DNA of 57,942 bases from a virus (IMGVR_UViG_3300031784_000038:1-57942); one strand, 5' to 3'; counted from the stretch's first letter, positions 45,055 through 53,209 are shown. A program made the numbers and translations. Notes: generated by a model not told the origin, from the letters alone.

Positions 45055-45243
45055 ATGGAAACTTTAAAGAAAATAAAAGATTTGGTGGAGAAAATGTCCG
45101 TCGATACCCAGAAAGTTTTTCATAAGGGAAATCGAAGCGCATCTATCCGCGCAAGAAAACATGCACAAGAGCTTAAGGCTCTCATTGGTGTTTATAGAAA
45201 AGAAATATTAGACGAAATCAAAAGACATGATCAAGGTAATTAG
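45055..45243 (+). CDS. Histone H1 (Hc1)-like DNA-binding protein
   Basis: 62 residues, basic and helical. The pattern KVFHKGNRSASIRARKHAQE followed by LKALIGVYRKEIL matches the Hc1/histone H1-like proteins of Bacteroidota (KGNxAAgxRARKaSLELekLmKeFRK). Such proteins bind DNA non-specifically and compact it. It heads a cluster of small overlapping genes with its own promoter. The phage protein may coat phage DNA or alter host chromatin. Confidence 0.65.
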   Translation: METLKKIKDLVEKMSVDTQKVFHKGNRSASIRARKHAQELKALIGVYRKEILDEIKRHDQGN

Positions 45244-45409
45244 TATATTCTTTTTTATTTTTAGTATTATTTTTTTGCTGAGATATGCAATAGAATTTTT
45301 TATAACGCTAAGGGATGAAAATCCAAAACCAATGACAATAAACAAAGTTACTGAGATTTTTATTTATGTTTCAGTTGCTTATATAATAACATTTTTAATT
45401 ACAATATAG
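45227..45409 (+). CDS. Small membrane protein
   Basis: 60 residues with two hydrophobic segments (VISIFFFIFSIIFLLRYAIE; IYVSVAYIITFLITI) separated by a short polar loop (LRDENPKPMTINK). It overlaps the upstream gene by 17 bases and its stop overlaps the next GTG start, indicating coupling. Holin-like size and topology, but no evidence beyond that. Confidence 0.55.
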   Translation: MIKVISIFFFIFSIIFLLRYAIEFFITLRDENPKPMTINKVTEIFIYVSVAYIITFLITI

Positions 45410-45885
45410 TGTACGAATTAATATCAAGTTTAAGACCATATTTTTTCTCTTTAAGAGAAATCCAGGAAAACGTTAGTTTAGATTTAAGAATACCTACAAC
45501 ATGGAAATTAGAAAATGTTCAGGGTATTGTCTCTCAATACAAGTCATTACAAGTTAAGGTTCAAGATAAAAATGATAAAAGTCAACTTATATCACTTATA
45601 TCTATTGCAACACAAGATGGTTATGATACAGCAAGAATTTGTGCTGAAGAAATTATCAAGTATAACATTGAGCTTGAAGAAAAAGAAAGATTGTTCAGAG
45701 AAAAGGTTAAGGAACTTGAAATTTTATTTAAACACGAGTCTCTTAATAAATTGAAGGAAATAAATTTTATACCGGAAGAAAATGGACAAGAGATTGCAAC
45801 AGGGCATAAGCTGGCTCTCGAAAGAGATGGAGAAGGACAGCAAGGAGATCCTGGAACACAAAAAAAATCTGGTAAAAGAAATTAA
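45409..45885 (+). CDS. Hypothetical helical protein (GTG start)
   Basis: 158 residues, beginning with GTG within TAGTG. Residues 1-125 are helical and typical coding (RPYFFSLREIQENVSLDLRI; EEIIKYNIELEEKERLFREK). The last ~30 residues (GQEIATGHKLALERDGEGQQ and on) look atypical because another gene starting at 45782 is read there in the +1 frame. Not recognised. Confidence 0.5.
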   Translation: MYELISSLRPYFFSLREIQENVSLDLRIPTTWKLENVQGIVSQYKSLQVKVQDKNDKSQLISLISIATQDGYDTARICAEEIIKYNIELEEKERLFREKVKELEILFKHESLNKLKEINFIPEENGQEIATGHKLALERDGEGQQGDPGTQKKSGKRN

Positions 45886-45985
45886 GGCGCTTGATAAATC
45901 CCAGATGTTTGTTGAAAAACCAAAAAAGAAAATATCTATATGGGATAAGATATTAATAATTTTTGGATATGGAAAAAAAGGGTGA
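45782..45985 (+). CDS. Small charged protein overlapping its neighbours
   Basis: 67 residues, helical and lysine-rich (SKEMEKDSKEILEHKKNLVK ... KKKISIWDKILIIFGYGKKG). It overlaps the previous gene by 104 bases and the next by 17. Its composition looks more natural than the overlapped tail of the previous gene, so this frame is likely translated. A frameshift joining the two frames cannot be excluded. Confidence 0.5.
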   Translation: MDKRLQQGISWLSKEMEKDSKEILEHKKNLVKEIKALDKSQMFVEKPKKKISIWDKILIIFGYGKKG

Positions 45986-46202
45986 TTTATTCAATCAGTT
46001 AGCGATTATATCCGACTTATTAGAAAAAATAAATGTAGAATCTAAAAGCCAAACAATAATTCTAGAACTACCAGAAAGAGAATTTTATAGAATATATAAA
46101 ATAGTAGAATCTAAAGTTAGATTTGTTACAGGTAAACCACAAGATACTTTTAATGTGAAAATCGGCGATGTGAATATCGTCTTTAATATGAGTAATGCCT
46201 AA
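45969..46202 (+). CDS. Small hypothetical protein
   Basis: 77 residues from the ATG at 45969; a TTG two codons earlier is possible. Helical N-terminus (LFNQLAIISDLLEKINVESK), then alpha/beta (TIILELPEREFYRIYKIVES; FNVKIGDVNIVFNMSNA). Its 3' end overlaps the convergent minus-strand gene by 20 bases. Not recognised. Confidence 0.5.
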   Translation: MEKKGDLFNQLAIISDLLEKINVESKSQTIILELPEREFYRIYKIVESKVRFVTGKPQDTFNVKIGDVNIVFNMSNA

Positions 46203-46833
46203 ACAGCTCGTTTCTTGAAAACCCTTTAGGCTCCAACAAATCATACAACAACCTTCTTTGATAAGAAGTAACATCTTTAACAAACATAAAGTTTGTTCTT
46301 TTCTTTTTTAATAGCTCCGATTGAAGAATAGTAAATAATCTTTGAGTGTCGTTTAAGTTCTTATTTTTATAAACAGTCACATCATCATCAATCTGTAAAA
46401 AGATTTTATTATTCAATGTGAATATCTGTGCATGTTCAGTAACCTTGTTAATTATATCAAACATCTCTTCAAAATAAATGTGTTTCTTTTGCTGAAAATC
46501 ATAGATTTTTTCGGGTTCCCACCAAGGAATAACCTCTTTAATTCTATAATCATCATGTTCAATGAAAACCTCTTGATATCTGCCCAATGCGTCTTTAACG
46601 TGAAACTTCTCATCATTTTTAGCCCATCTATTATTTGGATAGACTAGCATTAAATGAAAATGTAGCTTAGCTCTGGATCTCCCTCTGTTTTCAGCACAAT
46701 AAATTGGTTTCTTTTGGCTTTTACACTCTCTCCAATATTCGTTGATGGTGGTCCTTTTATTGCTTTTATATAATACTTTTTTTCTTTTTTTATTCAGTAT
46801 TACTATAATCATGTATTTTGGATTCTTACTCAT
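46183..46833 (-). CDS. Hypothetical protein, minus-strand unit
   Basis: 216 residues, basic N-terminal half (YMIIVILNKKRKKVLYKSNK; ENRGRSRAKLHFHLMLVYPN) and a beta-rich, aromatic middle (EVIPWWEPEKIYDFQQKKHI), with a C-terminal VKDVTSYQRRLLYDLLEPKG. No family was recognised. Its ATG overlaps the stop of an upstream 50-residue ORF (ATGA), so both are likely cotranscribed from a promoter near 47017. With its partner it is the only minus-strand gene of the window. Confidence 0.6.
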   Translation of the reverse strand: MSKNPKYMIIVILNKKRKKVLYKSNKRTTINEYWRECKSQKKPIYCAENRGRSRAKLHFHLMLVYPNNRWAKNDEKFHVKDALGRYQEVFIEHDDYRIKEVIPWWEPEKIYDFQQKKHIYFEEMFDIINKVTEHAQIFTLNNKIFLQIDDDVTVYKNKNLNDTQRLFTILQSELLKKKRTNFMFVKDVTSYQRRLLYDLLEPKGFSRNELFRHYSY

Positions 46834-46982
46834 ACTAGCAACATAATTAAAGAGTATAGACCATATAAAGCCAATAGTGACCAGATAATCACAAAGCCTA
46901 TAACAGCATTATTAACCCCGGACATTTGTTTTTCCTTTTCATCCAGGTATGTGTTTTTCTTTTTACAATTTGAGCAACCCAT
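46830..46982 (-). CDS. Small two-Cys membrane protein
   Basis: 50 residues: MGCSNCKKKNTYLDEKEKQM, then one hydrophobic segment (NNAVIGFVIIWSLLALYGLY followed by SLIMLLV). It shares ATGA with the next gene on the same strand and lies right behind a good minus-strand promoter. CxxC plus a membrane span suggests a small membrane-bound, possibly metal-binding protein. It is short but well supported by context. Confidence 0.6.
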   Translation of the reverse strand: MGCSNCKKKNTYLDEKEKQMSGVNNAVIGFVIIWSLLALYGLYSLIMLLV

Positions 46983-46985
46983 AAC

Positions 46986-47017
46986 TAAATATAAATAAAA
47001 AAAGGTCAAAAACCAAA
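46986..47017 (-). promoter_or_regulatory. Bacteroidota-type promoter, minus strand, leaderless
   Basis: On the minus strand TTTG (47017-47014), 20-base spacer, TATATTTA (46993-46986). The ATG at 46982 follows after 3 bases, giving a leaderless mRNA. It faces away from the TATTTATA element at 47071. Confidence 0.6.
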
Positions 47018-47070
47018 CATTTGCTTATTTTAAAAATAATACGTATATTAATGATTAGGTGAAAAATAAA

Positions 47071-47078
47071 TATTTATA
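47071..47078 (+). promoter_or_regulatory. TATTTATA late-type promoter motif
   Basis: AAATATTTATAAT, 26 bases before the nusG ATG at 47105, in the 122-base divergent intergenic region. Confidence 0.5.
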
Positions 47079-47104
47079 ATAATTCAGATTAAAAAAAAAA
47101 TAAT

Positions 47105-47629
47105 ATGTCCAAGTGGTATGTAATAAAAGTTACCCCAGGTAAAGAAAGACAACTAAATGAACAATTCAACACTCAAATTGGGTTGGGTAAAATAAATTTC
47201 ATTGATCGATTTGTTTGCCCAATGGAAAAAGAATTCGTTGTAGTTAGAAAAAAGAAAGTTCTAAGGGAGAAAGTAATATATAATGGGTATCTTTACTTTG
47301 AATCTCAAAATCAATTAACAGAAGACCAATTGAAAACAATTGCAGCCAGCCCAGCGGTTATGGGTATGCTTGGTGATAAAAGACCGAGAAGAATGAGTGA
47401 GGATGATATTAACAAAATATTGAAAGACGATGTTTTAGAAAAACACAAAGAAAACAAAACTGTCAAATTCATTCTAGGTGAAAGCGTTGTTATCAATGAC
47501 GGTCCATTTACATCATTTAACGGGGTTGTTAGCAATATTTATAATGATAAAGTACAACTAAACGTTAAGGTTTTTGGCCGAGACACTGTTGTTGAGGTTA
47601 ATTTAGAACAAATATCAAAAGTTTATTAA
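47105..47629 (+). CDS. nusG: Phage NusG transcription factor
   Basis: 174 residues. The NGN domain starts with the family hallmark KWYVIKVTPGKERQLNEQF and continues through YNGYLYFESQ and SPAVMGMLGDKRPRRMSEDD. A KOW domain follows at ~123-172 (GESVVINDGPFTSFNGVVSN, then VFGRDTVVEVNLEQI). NusG binds the RNA polymerase clamp and controls pausing and termination. Its length matches bacterial NusG. With the phage sigma factor it points to active reprogramming of the host polymerase. The next gene starts in its stop codon (TAATG). Confidence 0.9.
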   Translation: MSKWYVIKVTPGKERQLNEQFNTQIGLGKINFIDRFVCPMEKEFVVVRKKKVLREKVIYNGYLYFESQNQLTEDQLKTIAASPAVMGMLGDKRPRRMSEDDINKILKDDVLEKHKENKTVKFILGESVVINDGPFTSFNGVVSNIYNDKVQLNVKVFGRDTVVEVNLEQISKVY

Positions 47630-47922
47630 TGGATACCGAGGTTCTTGTTTATCTACAAAAGGTTAAAAATTATTTAACCACAAATGAAGAAGCCAAAACT
47701 TATTTCATTGGTAATTCAGATGCAGAAGAATTTTACAAACACTTAGCTCTAATTTCAGAAAAAAATTTTGAGAAAAATGGGCAACCGGAATTAACACAAG
47801 AACAATTTGAGTTATTGAGAAAAACAATTTTAGCTGTTACAATCAGTAAACAAAAAGTATTCTATAGTGCAGATGGGTTATTTATGTTTTTCGAAAATTA
47901 CCCACCAATTTCAATGAATTAA
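47629..47922 (+). CDS. Small hypothetical protein coupled to nusG
   Basis: 97 residues, helical (DTEVLVYLQKVKNYLTTNEE; LTQEQFELLRKTILAVTISK) with a C-terminal FYSADGLFMFFENYPPISMN. Its ATG overlaps the nusG stop, so translation is coupled. Not recognised. It could be a partner of NusG or a small regulator; this is inference from position only. Confidence 0.5.
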   Translation: MDTEVLVYLQKVKNYLTTNEEAKTYFIGNSDAEEFYKHLALISEKNFEKNGQPELTQEQFELLRKTILAVTISKQKVFYSADGLFMFFENYPPISMN

Positions 47923-47925
47923 TGT

Positions 47926-47956
47926 TTTGATTTGTCATTTTTTTCGTGTATATTTA
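47926..47956 (+). promoter_or_regulatory. Bacteroidota-type promoter, near-leaderless
   Basis: TTTG (47926-47929), 19-base spacer, TATATTTA (47949-47956), then only 4 bases to the ATG at 47961. Confidence 0.6.
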
Positions 47957-47960
47957 ATAC

Positions 47961-49031
47961 ATGAACGTACAATATCCCCAACATTATAATTTATACGAAA
48001 CATCTTATGGGAATGAAGCGCCAGTTGAACAATTATATTTGATTCACTTTAATACTATCCCATCCAAACATTCGTATAGACAAACCTATTCTCACGAAAT
48101 TATACCTTATTTTAAGGATCATAATTTTATCGAACTATCAAGAATAGAATTATCAAGCAGAGAAATGAATTCATCTGAACGCTTGTTCGTAAATTATGAA
48201 AAAAAGTTATTTATCATGTTTTCACATGGTAAAACAACAGAAAAAAATCCCTTGTTAACCCTAACATTCTTTTATGATATAAGAGAGGGACAACTGGACG
48301 AACAAATGAATTTCAATGAGATTAATAAATTTGCAAAAAACAAAAAGAAAGCCAATATCAATTTGATAAAAAGTGATATGGGACACTTAGATACAGAGGA
48401 ATATGATTTAGCAATTCCGGATATTGATTTAGTTTTAAATTATGGTAAAGAATTCAAGAACGTTCATGATATCATGGTTAAAAGATTAAATAAACCAAAT
48501 GATAAAGGTATTATTTTACTACATGGTGAACCAGGTACCGGAAAAACATCTTATATAAAGTATCTAACAAAACTTATTAAAGAAAAGGATATTTTATTTA
48601 TCCCACCATCCATGGCTGAGATGTTATCTGAACCAAATATTATCCCATTTTTAATGGATCATAGAAATACAATCTTGATTATCGAAGATGCTGAGAGGGT
48701 TATTTCTGATAGAGAAGGTAATGGCTCTGCAGCCGGGGTATCTAATTTATTAAACTTAACAGATGGTATTTTAGGTGATTGCTTAAACATTCAAGTGATC
48801 GCCACATTTAATATGAAACGAGAAAGGATTGACCAAGCTTTATTAAGAAAGGGGAGACTTATCGTTGAGCATAAGTTCGAAAAGCTAACACTAGAGGAAA
48901 CCAATAAATTATTAAAACATCTGAAAAAAGATTACGTTTCATCAGAAGGAATGGTACTAGCAGATATATATAATGTAGATGTGGAGGTTCATAAATCATC
49001 AGATAAAAAAACAAGTAAAATAGGATTTTAA
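47961..49031 (+). CDS. AAA ATPase (BCS1/CDC48-type)
   Basis: 356 residues. An N-terminal ~170-residue domain of unknown kind precedes the AAA core: Walker A GEPGTGKTS (~187-195), Walker B TILIIEDAERV (~236-246), an SNLLNLTDGILGD pore/second-region segment, sensor 1 VIATFN, and arginine-rich DQALLRKGRLIVEHKF. Such ATPases remodel or unfold proteins. It may work with ClpP encoded at 34517, but no ClpP-docking loop is evident. Thioredoxin and glutaredoxin follow directly. The role is not known. Confidence 0.75.
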   Translation: MNVQYPQHYNLYETSYGNEAPVEQLYLIHFNTIPSKHSYRQTYSHEIIPYFKDHNFIELSRIELSSREMNSSERLFVNYEKKLFIMFSHGKTTEKNPLLTLTFFYDIREGQLDEQMNFNEINKFAKNKKKANINLIKSDMGHLDTEEYDLAIPDIDLVLNYGKEFKNVHDIMVKRLNKPNDKGIILLHGEPGTGKTSYIKYLTKLIKEKDILFIPPSMAEMLSEPNIIPFLMDHRNTILIIEDAERVISDREGNGSAAGVSNLLNLTDGILGDCLNIQVIATFNMKRERIDQALLRKGRLIVEHKFEKLTLEETNKLLKHLKKDYVSSEGMVLADIYNVDVEVHKSSDKKTSKIGF

Positions 49032-49034
49032 ATT

Positions 49035-49340
49035 ATGGAAAACGTTACAGGAGAAGTAGTAGAACAATTATTAACAGGAGACCAAGTTGTATTGGTTGAT
49101 TATTTTGCTAAATGGTGTGGTCCGTGTAAATCATTAATGCCAAGACTTAGTGATTTACAGTCAGAATATCCAAATGCAAAGTTTGTTTCGGTTGATGTGG
49201 ATGAAAATATGGATCACGCAGTAAAAGTTGGTATTAGATCGGTACCTACCGTGATGATATATAAAGGGGCTGAATTAATCGATAGATCTACCGGAGCGAA
49301 TTCGGATAGTTTCTATAAAGAAATTTTAAATAATTTGTAA
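49035..49340 (+). CDS. Thioredoxin
   Basis: 101 residues with the active site WCGPC in VLVDYFAKWCGPCKSLMPRL (~25-45), followed by VDVDENMDHAVKVGIRSVPT and its cis-proline motif. A complete thioredoxin of normal length. Likely keeps phage enzymes such as ribonucleotide reductase reduced, or acts as a redox partner. Starts 3 bases after the AAA ATPase and ends 1 base before glutaredoxin, in one operon. Confidence 0.85.
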   Translation: MENVTGEVVEQLLTGDQVVLVDYFAKWCGPCKSLMPRLSDLQSEYPNAKFVSVDVDENMDHAVKVGIRSVPTVMIYKGAELIDRSTGANSDSFYKEILNNL

Positions 49341-49341
49341 A

Positions 49342-49614
49342 ATGGCATATTCTGTAAATATTTTTACACTTAACGGTTGTTCACATTGTAAATTTCTCAA
49401 AGACGAATTAATCAAACAAGGCATATCATATGAAGAGTTTGAAGTAAGTAAAAGTAGAAAAATTTATGATGAGGTTGTTAAGTTAACAAAGGTGGATGCT
49501 TTACCCACTGTTTATTTACAAGACCCAGAAACCTTATCCGGCCCAATATTCGTAGCTGGCCGTGATTTTCAAACAAAAGAAGAGGCAATAGAAAAAATAA
49601 AAAAATATCTGTAA
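49342..49614 (+). CDS. Glutaredoxin-like protein
   Basis: 90 residues. The active site is CSHC in VNIFTLNGCSHCKFLKDELI. A KVDALPTVYLQDPETL segment carries the cis-proline (LPTV), and PIFVAGRDFQTKEEAIEKIK closes the fold. The CxxC type and size match glutaredoxins. Probably paired with the upstream thioredoxin. It is followed by a strong terminator that ends the regulatory/redox operon. Confidence 0.8.
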   Translation: MAYSVNIFTLNGCSHCKFLKDELIKQGISYEEFEVSKSRKIYDEVVKLTKVDALPTVYLQDPETLSGPIFVAGRDFQTKEEAIEKIKKYL

Positions 49615-49623
49615 AAAAAGTTC

Positions 49624-49655
49624 AAAGGGGATTCAAAAAAAATCCCCTTTTTTAT
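49624..49655 (+). terminator. Rho-independent terminator
   Basis: The stem AAAGGGGATT (49624-49633) / AATCCCCTTT (49641-49650), loop CAAAAAA, is followed by TTT. Confidence 0.9.
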
Positions 49656-49675
49656 GCGAAGAACCATAATAAAAG

Positions 49676-49683
49676 TATTTATG
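49676..49683 (+). promoter_or_regulatory. TATTTATG late-type promoter motif
   Basis: AGTATTTATG, 19 bases before the ATG at 49703 and directly after a terminator. It heads the tail-fibre block. Confidence 0.45.
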
Positions 49684-49702
49684 TAAAAGACTTTACTTTT
49701 AC

Positions 49703-50440
49703 ATGCCTCTACAACAGATAAATTGGTTACAGATTGACACCCAGAACGTTCCATTAAATTCGAGTGGATCGGCTTCATTGGTAGTATTGGGTGGAACCGG
49801 CTCAAATTATTTGGAAGCCGTATATGCTAAAAATTTATATGCTTCGGGATCATTAGTTGTTGGTGGCGACTTGGATATTCCAGGTAACCTTGTAGTTAGT
49901 GGTAATTTAACCGTTAAGGGTACAACAACCGCAGTAGAATCAAATGTTGTTACGATCGGTGACAATATTGTTGAATTAAATGGTACTGCAGCTTCTTTTG
50001 GCGGTTTGTTAATAAAAGACCCCACCGCCCCAAATACAATTTCTGGCTCATTTTTATGGGACTCACTTAATGATAGATGGATAGCTGGGCCTTTAGGAAG
50101 TGAGCAACCTATTTTATTAGGTGGTACTGGAACCGCAAATTATCTACTTAAGACCGGTCAGGATGGAACTTTAATTGATTCCAGGGTTTCTGACGATGGT
50201 ACAACAATATTAATGAGTGGGTCTGTTAGAATTCTTGGTGATCTTAAAGTAGAAGGGGGGACAACATTGGTACAGACAGATCATAATAAAGATACTTTGA
50301 CGGTATCAGGTGCTATGGCAATTGTTAAGAATATTGTTAATAGTCACATAGTATCTGCGTCATTAACTATAGAAAATCTAGGTTCGTTAAGTGACCGTAA
50401 CAAAAATTCGGTTATTGACTGTGGCGACGGTTTTTTCTAA
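49703..50440 (+). CDS. Tail-fibre protein (short)
   Basis: 245 residues. Residues ~45-95 are short beta repeats (GGDLDIPGNLVVSGNLTVKG) followed by SNVVTIGDNIVELNG and a module ending SFLWDSLNDRWIAGP. The module recurs in the two following fibre genes. The C-terminus (IENLGSLSDRNKNSVIDCGD) differs. The pattern is typical of trimeric phage fibre shafts. Probably a fibre segment or connector. Confidence 0.6.
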   Translation: MPLQQINWLQIDTQNVPLNSSGSASLVVLGGTGSNYLEAVYAKNLYASGSLVVGGDLDIPGNLVVSGNLTVKGTTTAVESNVVTIGDNIVELNGTAASFGGLLIKDPTAPNTISGSFLWDSLNDRWIAGPLGSEQPILLGGTGTANYLLKTGQDGTLIDSRVSDDGTTILMSGSVRILGDLKVEGGTTLVQTDHNKDTLTVSGAMAIVKNIVNSHIVSASLTIENLGSLSDRNKNSVIDCGDGFF

Positions 50441-50452
50441 TTAAAAATAAAG

Positions 50453-50460
50453 TATTTATA
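50453..50460 (+). promoter_or_regulatory. TATTTATA late-type promoter motif
   Basis: AAGTATTTATAT, 25 bases before the ATG at 50486. Confidence 0.5.
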
Positions 50461-50485
50461 TAAATAAAACTATTAAAAAAGAAAG

Positions 50486-53134
50486 ATGGCACAAATAATT
50501 AAACACAGGAGAGGTAGTATAACCCAATTAAAAGATGTTACAGCCAGAATTTCTGAACTTGTTGTAGCCACAGGATCAATCGGAGACCTTAACGGTCCGT
50601 TTCTTTTTGTTGGTGAAACTGAAGGTATTGCAGGTGCTTATAGACCGATTTCCAAGATTTATCAAGGTGCTGCAGCCCCAACAATCACAGTTGGATCACA
50701 TGGTTCAGTAATCGATGGTACACCATTTTATGCTTCGGGAAATAAATCTCTTTATATTCTTAGTAAAGATGGTAACAGTAGATTAGATTTTACTGGTAAC
50801 ATTGAAGGTAACACTATTAGTAATGTTACAATTACTTCACTTACCGGTAGTAATGCAAATATTACTAATGTTACTGGTACAACCTTAAGTAGTACCAATG
50901 CTAACATCACTTCTTTAACCGGAAGTAATGGTAATTTTACAAATCTAACTGGTACAACATTCGTAAGTACGAATTCAAACATCACTTCTTTAACCGGAAG
51001 TAATGGTAATTTTACAAACTTAACTGGATCAACTTTTACAAGTACATACGGTACGGTTACTAATTTAACTGGTGGAACCCTAACTGTTAGCGGTCAAACT
51101 TTCTTAGGTAACGATTTACATATAACAGGTAACACATATCAAACAGGTTCTATTGAAGTAACTGGTGACATCACTTTAGGTGGTAACATCACAATCGGTA
51201 ACCAAACAACAGATATTATTCAATTTGGTGGTGAGGTTAGTTCATCAATATTACCAATTGTACACAATTCATTCGACTTAGGTTCTTCAAGTAAAAACTG
51301 GAGAAACCTACATGTTAGTGGAACTGCTTATGTTAATATATTAGAAGCACAATCAATATCACTTGATGGTATCACAGTATTTGAAGACTTAGTTGTAAGC
51401 GGTTCATCTTATTTAGGACAAGGCGCTGGCGATCAAGTAGTAATATCTGGATCGATATATAATGATCAATTAACAGAAAAAAGATTAGTTGTTGCTGGCA
51501 CAAACGGTTTATTAACGGACTACAGTGGTTTAACTTTTGATAACGGCAATTTAAATTTATCTGGTGCACTTGAAGTAACTAATATTCAAGGTACCGGTTC
51601 ACTATATTTGAAACCAGATCTTAATGATTCTAGAGATTTTAGAATTTATAATACCGCACCATCTGATATTCATATCAAAGGTAATGCTGCATATAGCTTC
51701 TTCGGTGATGATAGTAATTTCTTAAAAATAGATGATAATACTAATACAATCACAATAGATTCATTAAGTGGTGTAACAATTGATATTGATACAACAGTTA
51801 GTCAATCATTAAGTGTTGATGGTCACATTAACTTAACAGGATTAAATCAAATTAGAGTTGCGGATAACACCGACAACACAATATACGGTTTCTATGATGG
51901 CTCAAACATTTTAGGTTCATATTACCAAATGTTTGGTAACAATTATGCAACCCCATCTCAAAGAGGTGGTGCTGAGTTTGTATTTGATTCAAGAAATAGT
52001 GGTACTGGTGGATTTAATATTTCTGAGTACAATGGTTCTACATGGTTAAGAAAATTATTAATTGGTTCAAGTACAATAGGTCTTACAGGAACAACAACAA
52101 TTAACGGTGATTTAACTGTGACAGGCGCAACTGAACTACAAAGCACATTAGAAGTGCTATCAACATCAGAATTGAAAGGTGCTGTTGGAATGAATTCAAC
52201 ATTAGACGTAACTGGTTCTGCGCAATTTAAATCAACAATAAATGTTGATAGTGAAGCAACATTAGCATCTGCAACAGTTGAAGATTTAACTCAAGACAGA
52301 ATTGTTACGGTTGGTGCTGGTGGATCATTAATTGATAGTTCAGGATTTACATATAATGGAACAGTTCTCAAAATTGGTAATGGTCAATTTGAGGTTGATG
52401 CCAACGATGGTGATGTAAGAACATCTGGTTCATTAACAGTAGAAGGTGGCCAAACAATTAATGGTGATGTAACAGTAAATGGTATATTAACTGTAACAGG
52501 AAATACACAATTACAATCAAACTTGTATGTTTCTGGTAATCTCGAAGTTCTTGGCTCTGCAACCAACGTAACTATTCAATCTACAACAGTTGAATTAGAT
52601 GATAATATTATTAGATTAAACGCATATTCACCATTCGAAAGATATGCTGGTTTTGAAGTGATTGACTCCGGATCAACTGGAGTTTCAGCATCACTTGTTT
52701 GGGATGGTTTAAATGATTATTGGATGTTTGTTTCTTCAAGTGGCCAATCAAGCAAAATGATTGGTACAACCGCAGGAACATATGGTTCAGAAATTAGTTT
52801 AACCGACACATATTTCCCAATCGCAACTGGGCCAAATACAATTGGTGATAGCTTATTAAGATATAGTGGAACAACATTATCTTTCAATACAAATAAATTC
52901 ACGGTTGATTCTGGTACTGGTGATACTTTAGTAAGTGGTAACTTTACTTTATCTTATTCAGGTGGAACAGATAACGGAAACAACACCTCAGCAATCATGT
53001 TTAGAAATTCAAGCAATGTTGTTGGTTTTGTAACTACAACTGAAACTACAGATGTTTTAGATGGTATTTTAGGTTACAAAAATTCAGATGGAGCGTTGGT
53101 TTTCTCAACCGTAATTGATGGTGGGGGCTACTAA
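50486..53134 (+). CDS. Long tail-fibre protein
   Basis: 882 residues. The N-terminus (MAQIIKHRRGSITQLKDVTA) is a fibre-attachment type, similar to the next fibre. Residues ~110-200 are LTGSNGNFTNLTGTT-type tandem repeats. Many GNLTVTGx beta-helix-like repeats follow. A region near 705-755 (TVELDDNIIRLNAYSPFERY, SLVWDGLNDYWMFVS) is the shared module. No chaperone domain is visible at the C-terminus. Typical of a trimeric fibre shaft with beta-helical repeats. A terminator follows. Confidence 0.7.
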   Translation: MAQIIKHRRGSITQLKDVTARISELVVATGSIGDLNGPFLFVGETEGIAGAYRPISKIYQGAAAPTITVGSHGSVIDGTPFYASGNKSLYILSKDGNSRLDFTGNIEGNTISNVTITSLTGSNANITNVTGTTLSSTNANITSLTGSNGNFTNLTGTTFVSTNSNITSLTGSNGNFTNLTGSTFTSTYGTVTNLTGGTLTVSGQTFLGNDLHITGNTYQTGSIEVTGDITLGGNITIGNQTTDIIQFGGEVSSSILPIVHNSFDLGSSSKNWRNLHVSGTAYVNILEAQSISLDGITVFEDLVVSGSSYLGQGAGDQVVISGSIYNDQLTEKRLVVAGTNGLLTDYSGLTFDNGNLNLSGALEVTNIQGTGSLYLKPDLNDSRDFRIYNTAPSDIHIKGNAAYSFFGDDSNFLKIDDNTNTITIDSLSGVTIDIDTTVSQSLSVDGHINLTGLNQIRVADNTDNTIYGFYDGSNILGSYYQMFGNNYATPSQRGGAEFVFDSRNSGTGGFNISEYNGSTWLRKLLIGSSTIGLTGTTTINGDLTVTGATELQSTLEVLSTSELKGAVGMNSTLDVTGSAQFKSTINVDSEATLASATVEDLTQDRIVTVGAGGSLIDSSGFTYNGTVLKIGNGQFEVDANDGDVRTSGSLTVEGGQTINGDVTVNGILTVTGNTQLQSNLYVSGNLEVLGSATNVTIQSTTVELDDNIIRLNAYSPFERYAGFEVIDSGSTGVSASLVWDGLNDYWMFVSSSGQSSKMIGTTAGTYGSEISLTDTYFPIATGPNTIGDSLLRYSGTTLSFNTNKFTVDSGTGDTLVSGNFTLSYSGGTDNGNNTSAIMFRNSSNVVGFVTTTETTDVLDGILGYKNSDGALVFSTVIDGGGY

Positions 53135-53154
53135 AAAATAAAAGATAAAAATAT

Positions 53155-53178
53155 AAGGGGACTTCGGTCCCCTTTTTT
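53155..53178 (+). terminator. Rho-independent terminator
   Basis: The stem AAGGGGAC (53155-53162) / GTCCCCTT (53167-53174) with TTCG tetraloop is followed by TTTT. Confidence 0.9.
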
Positions 53179-53209
53179 ATTTCTTGTTTATTAAATCCAA
53201 ATTTTTGTG

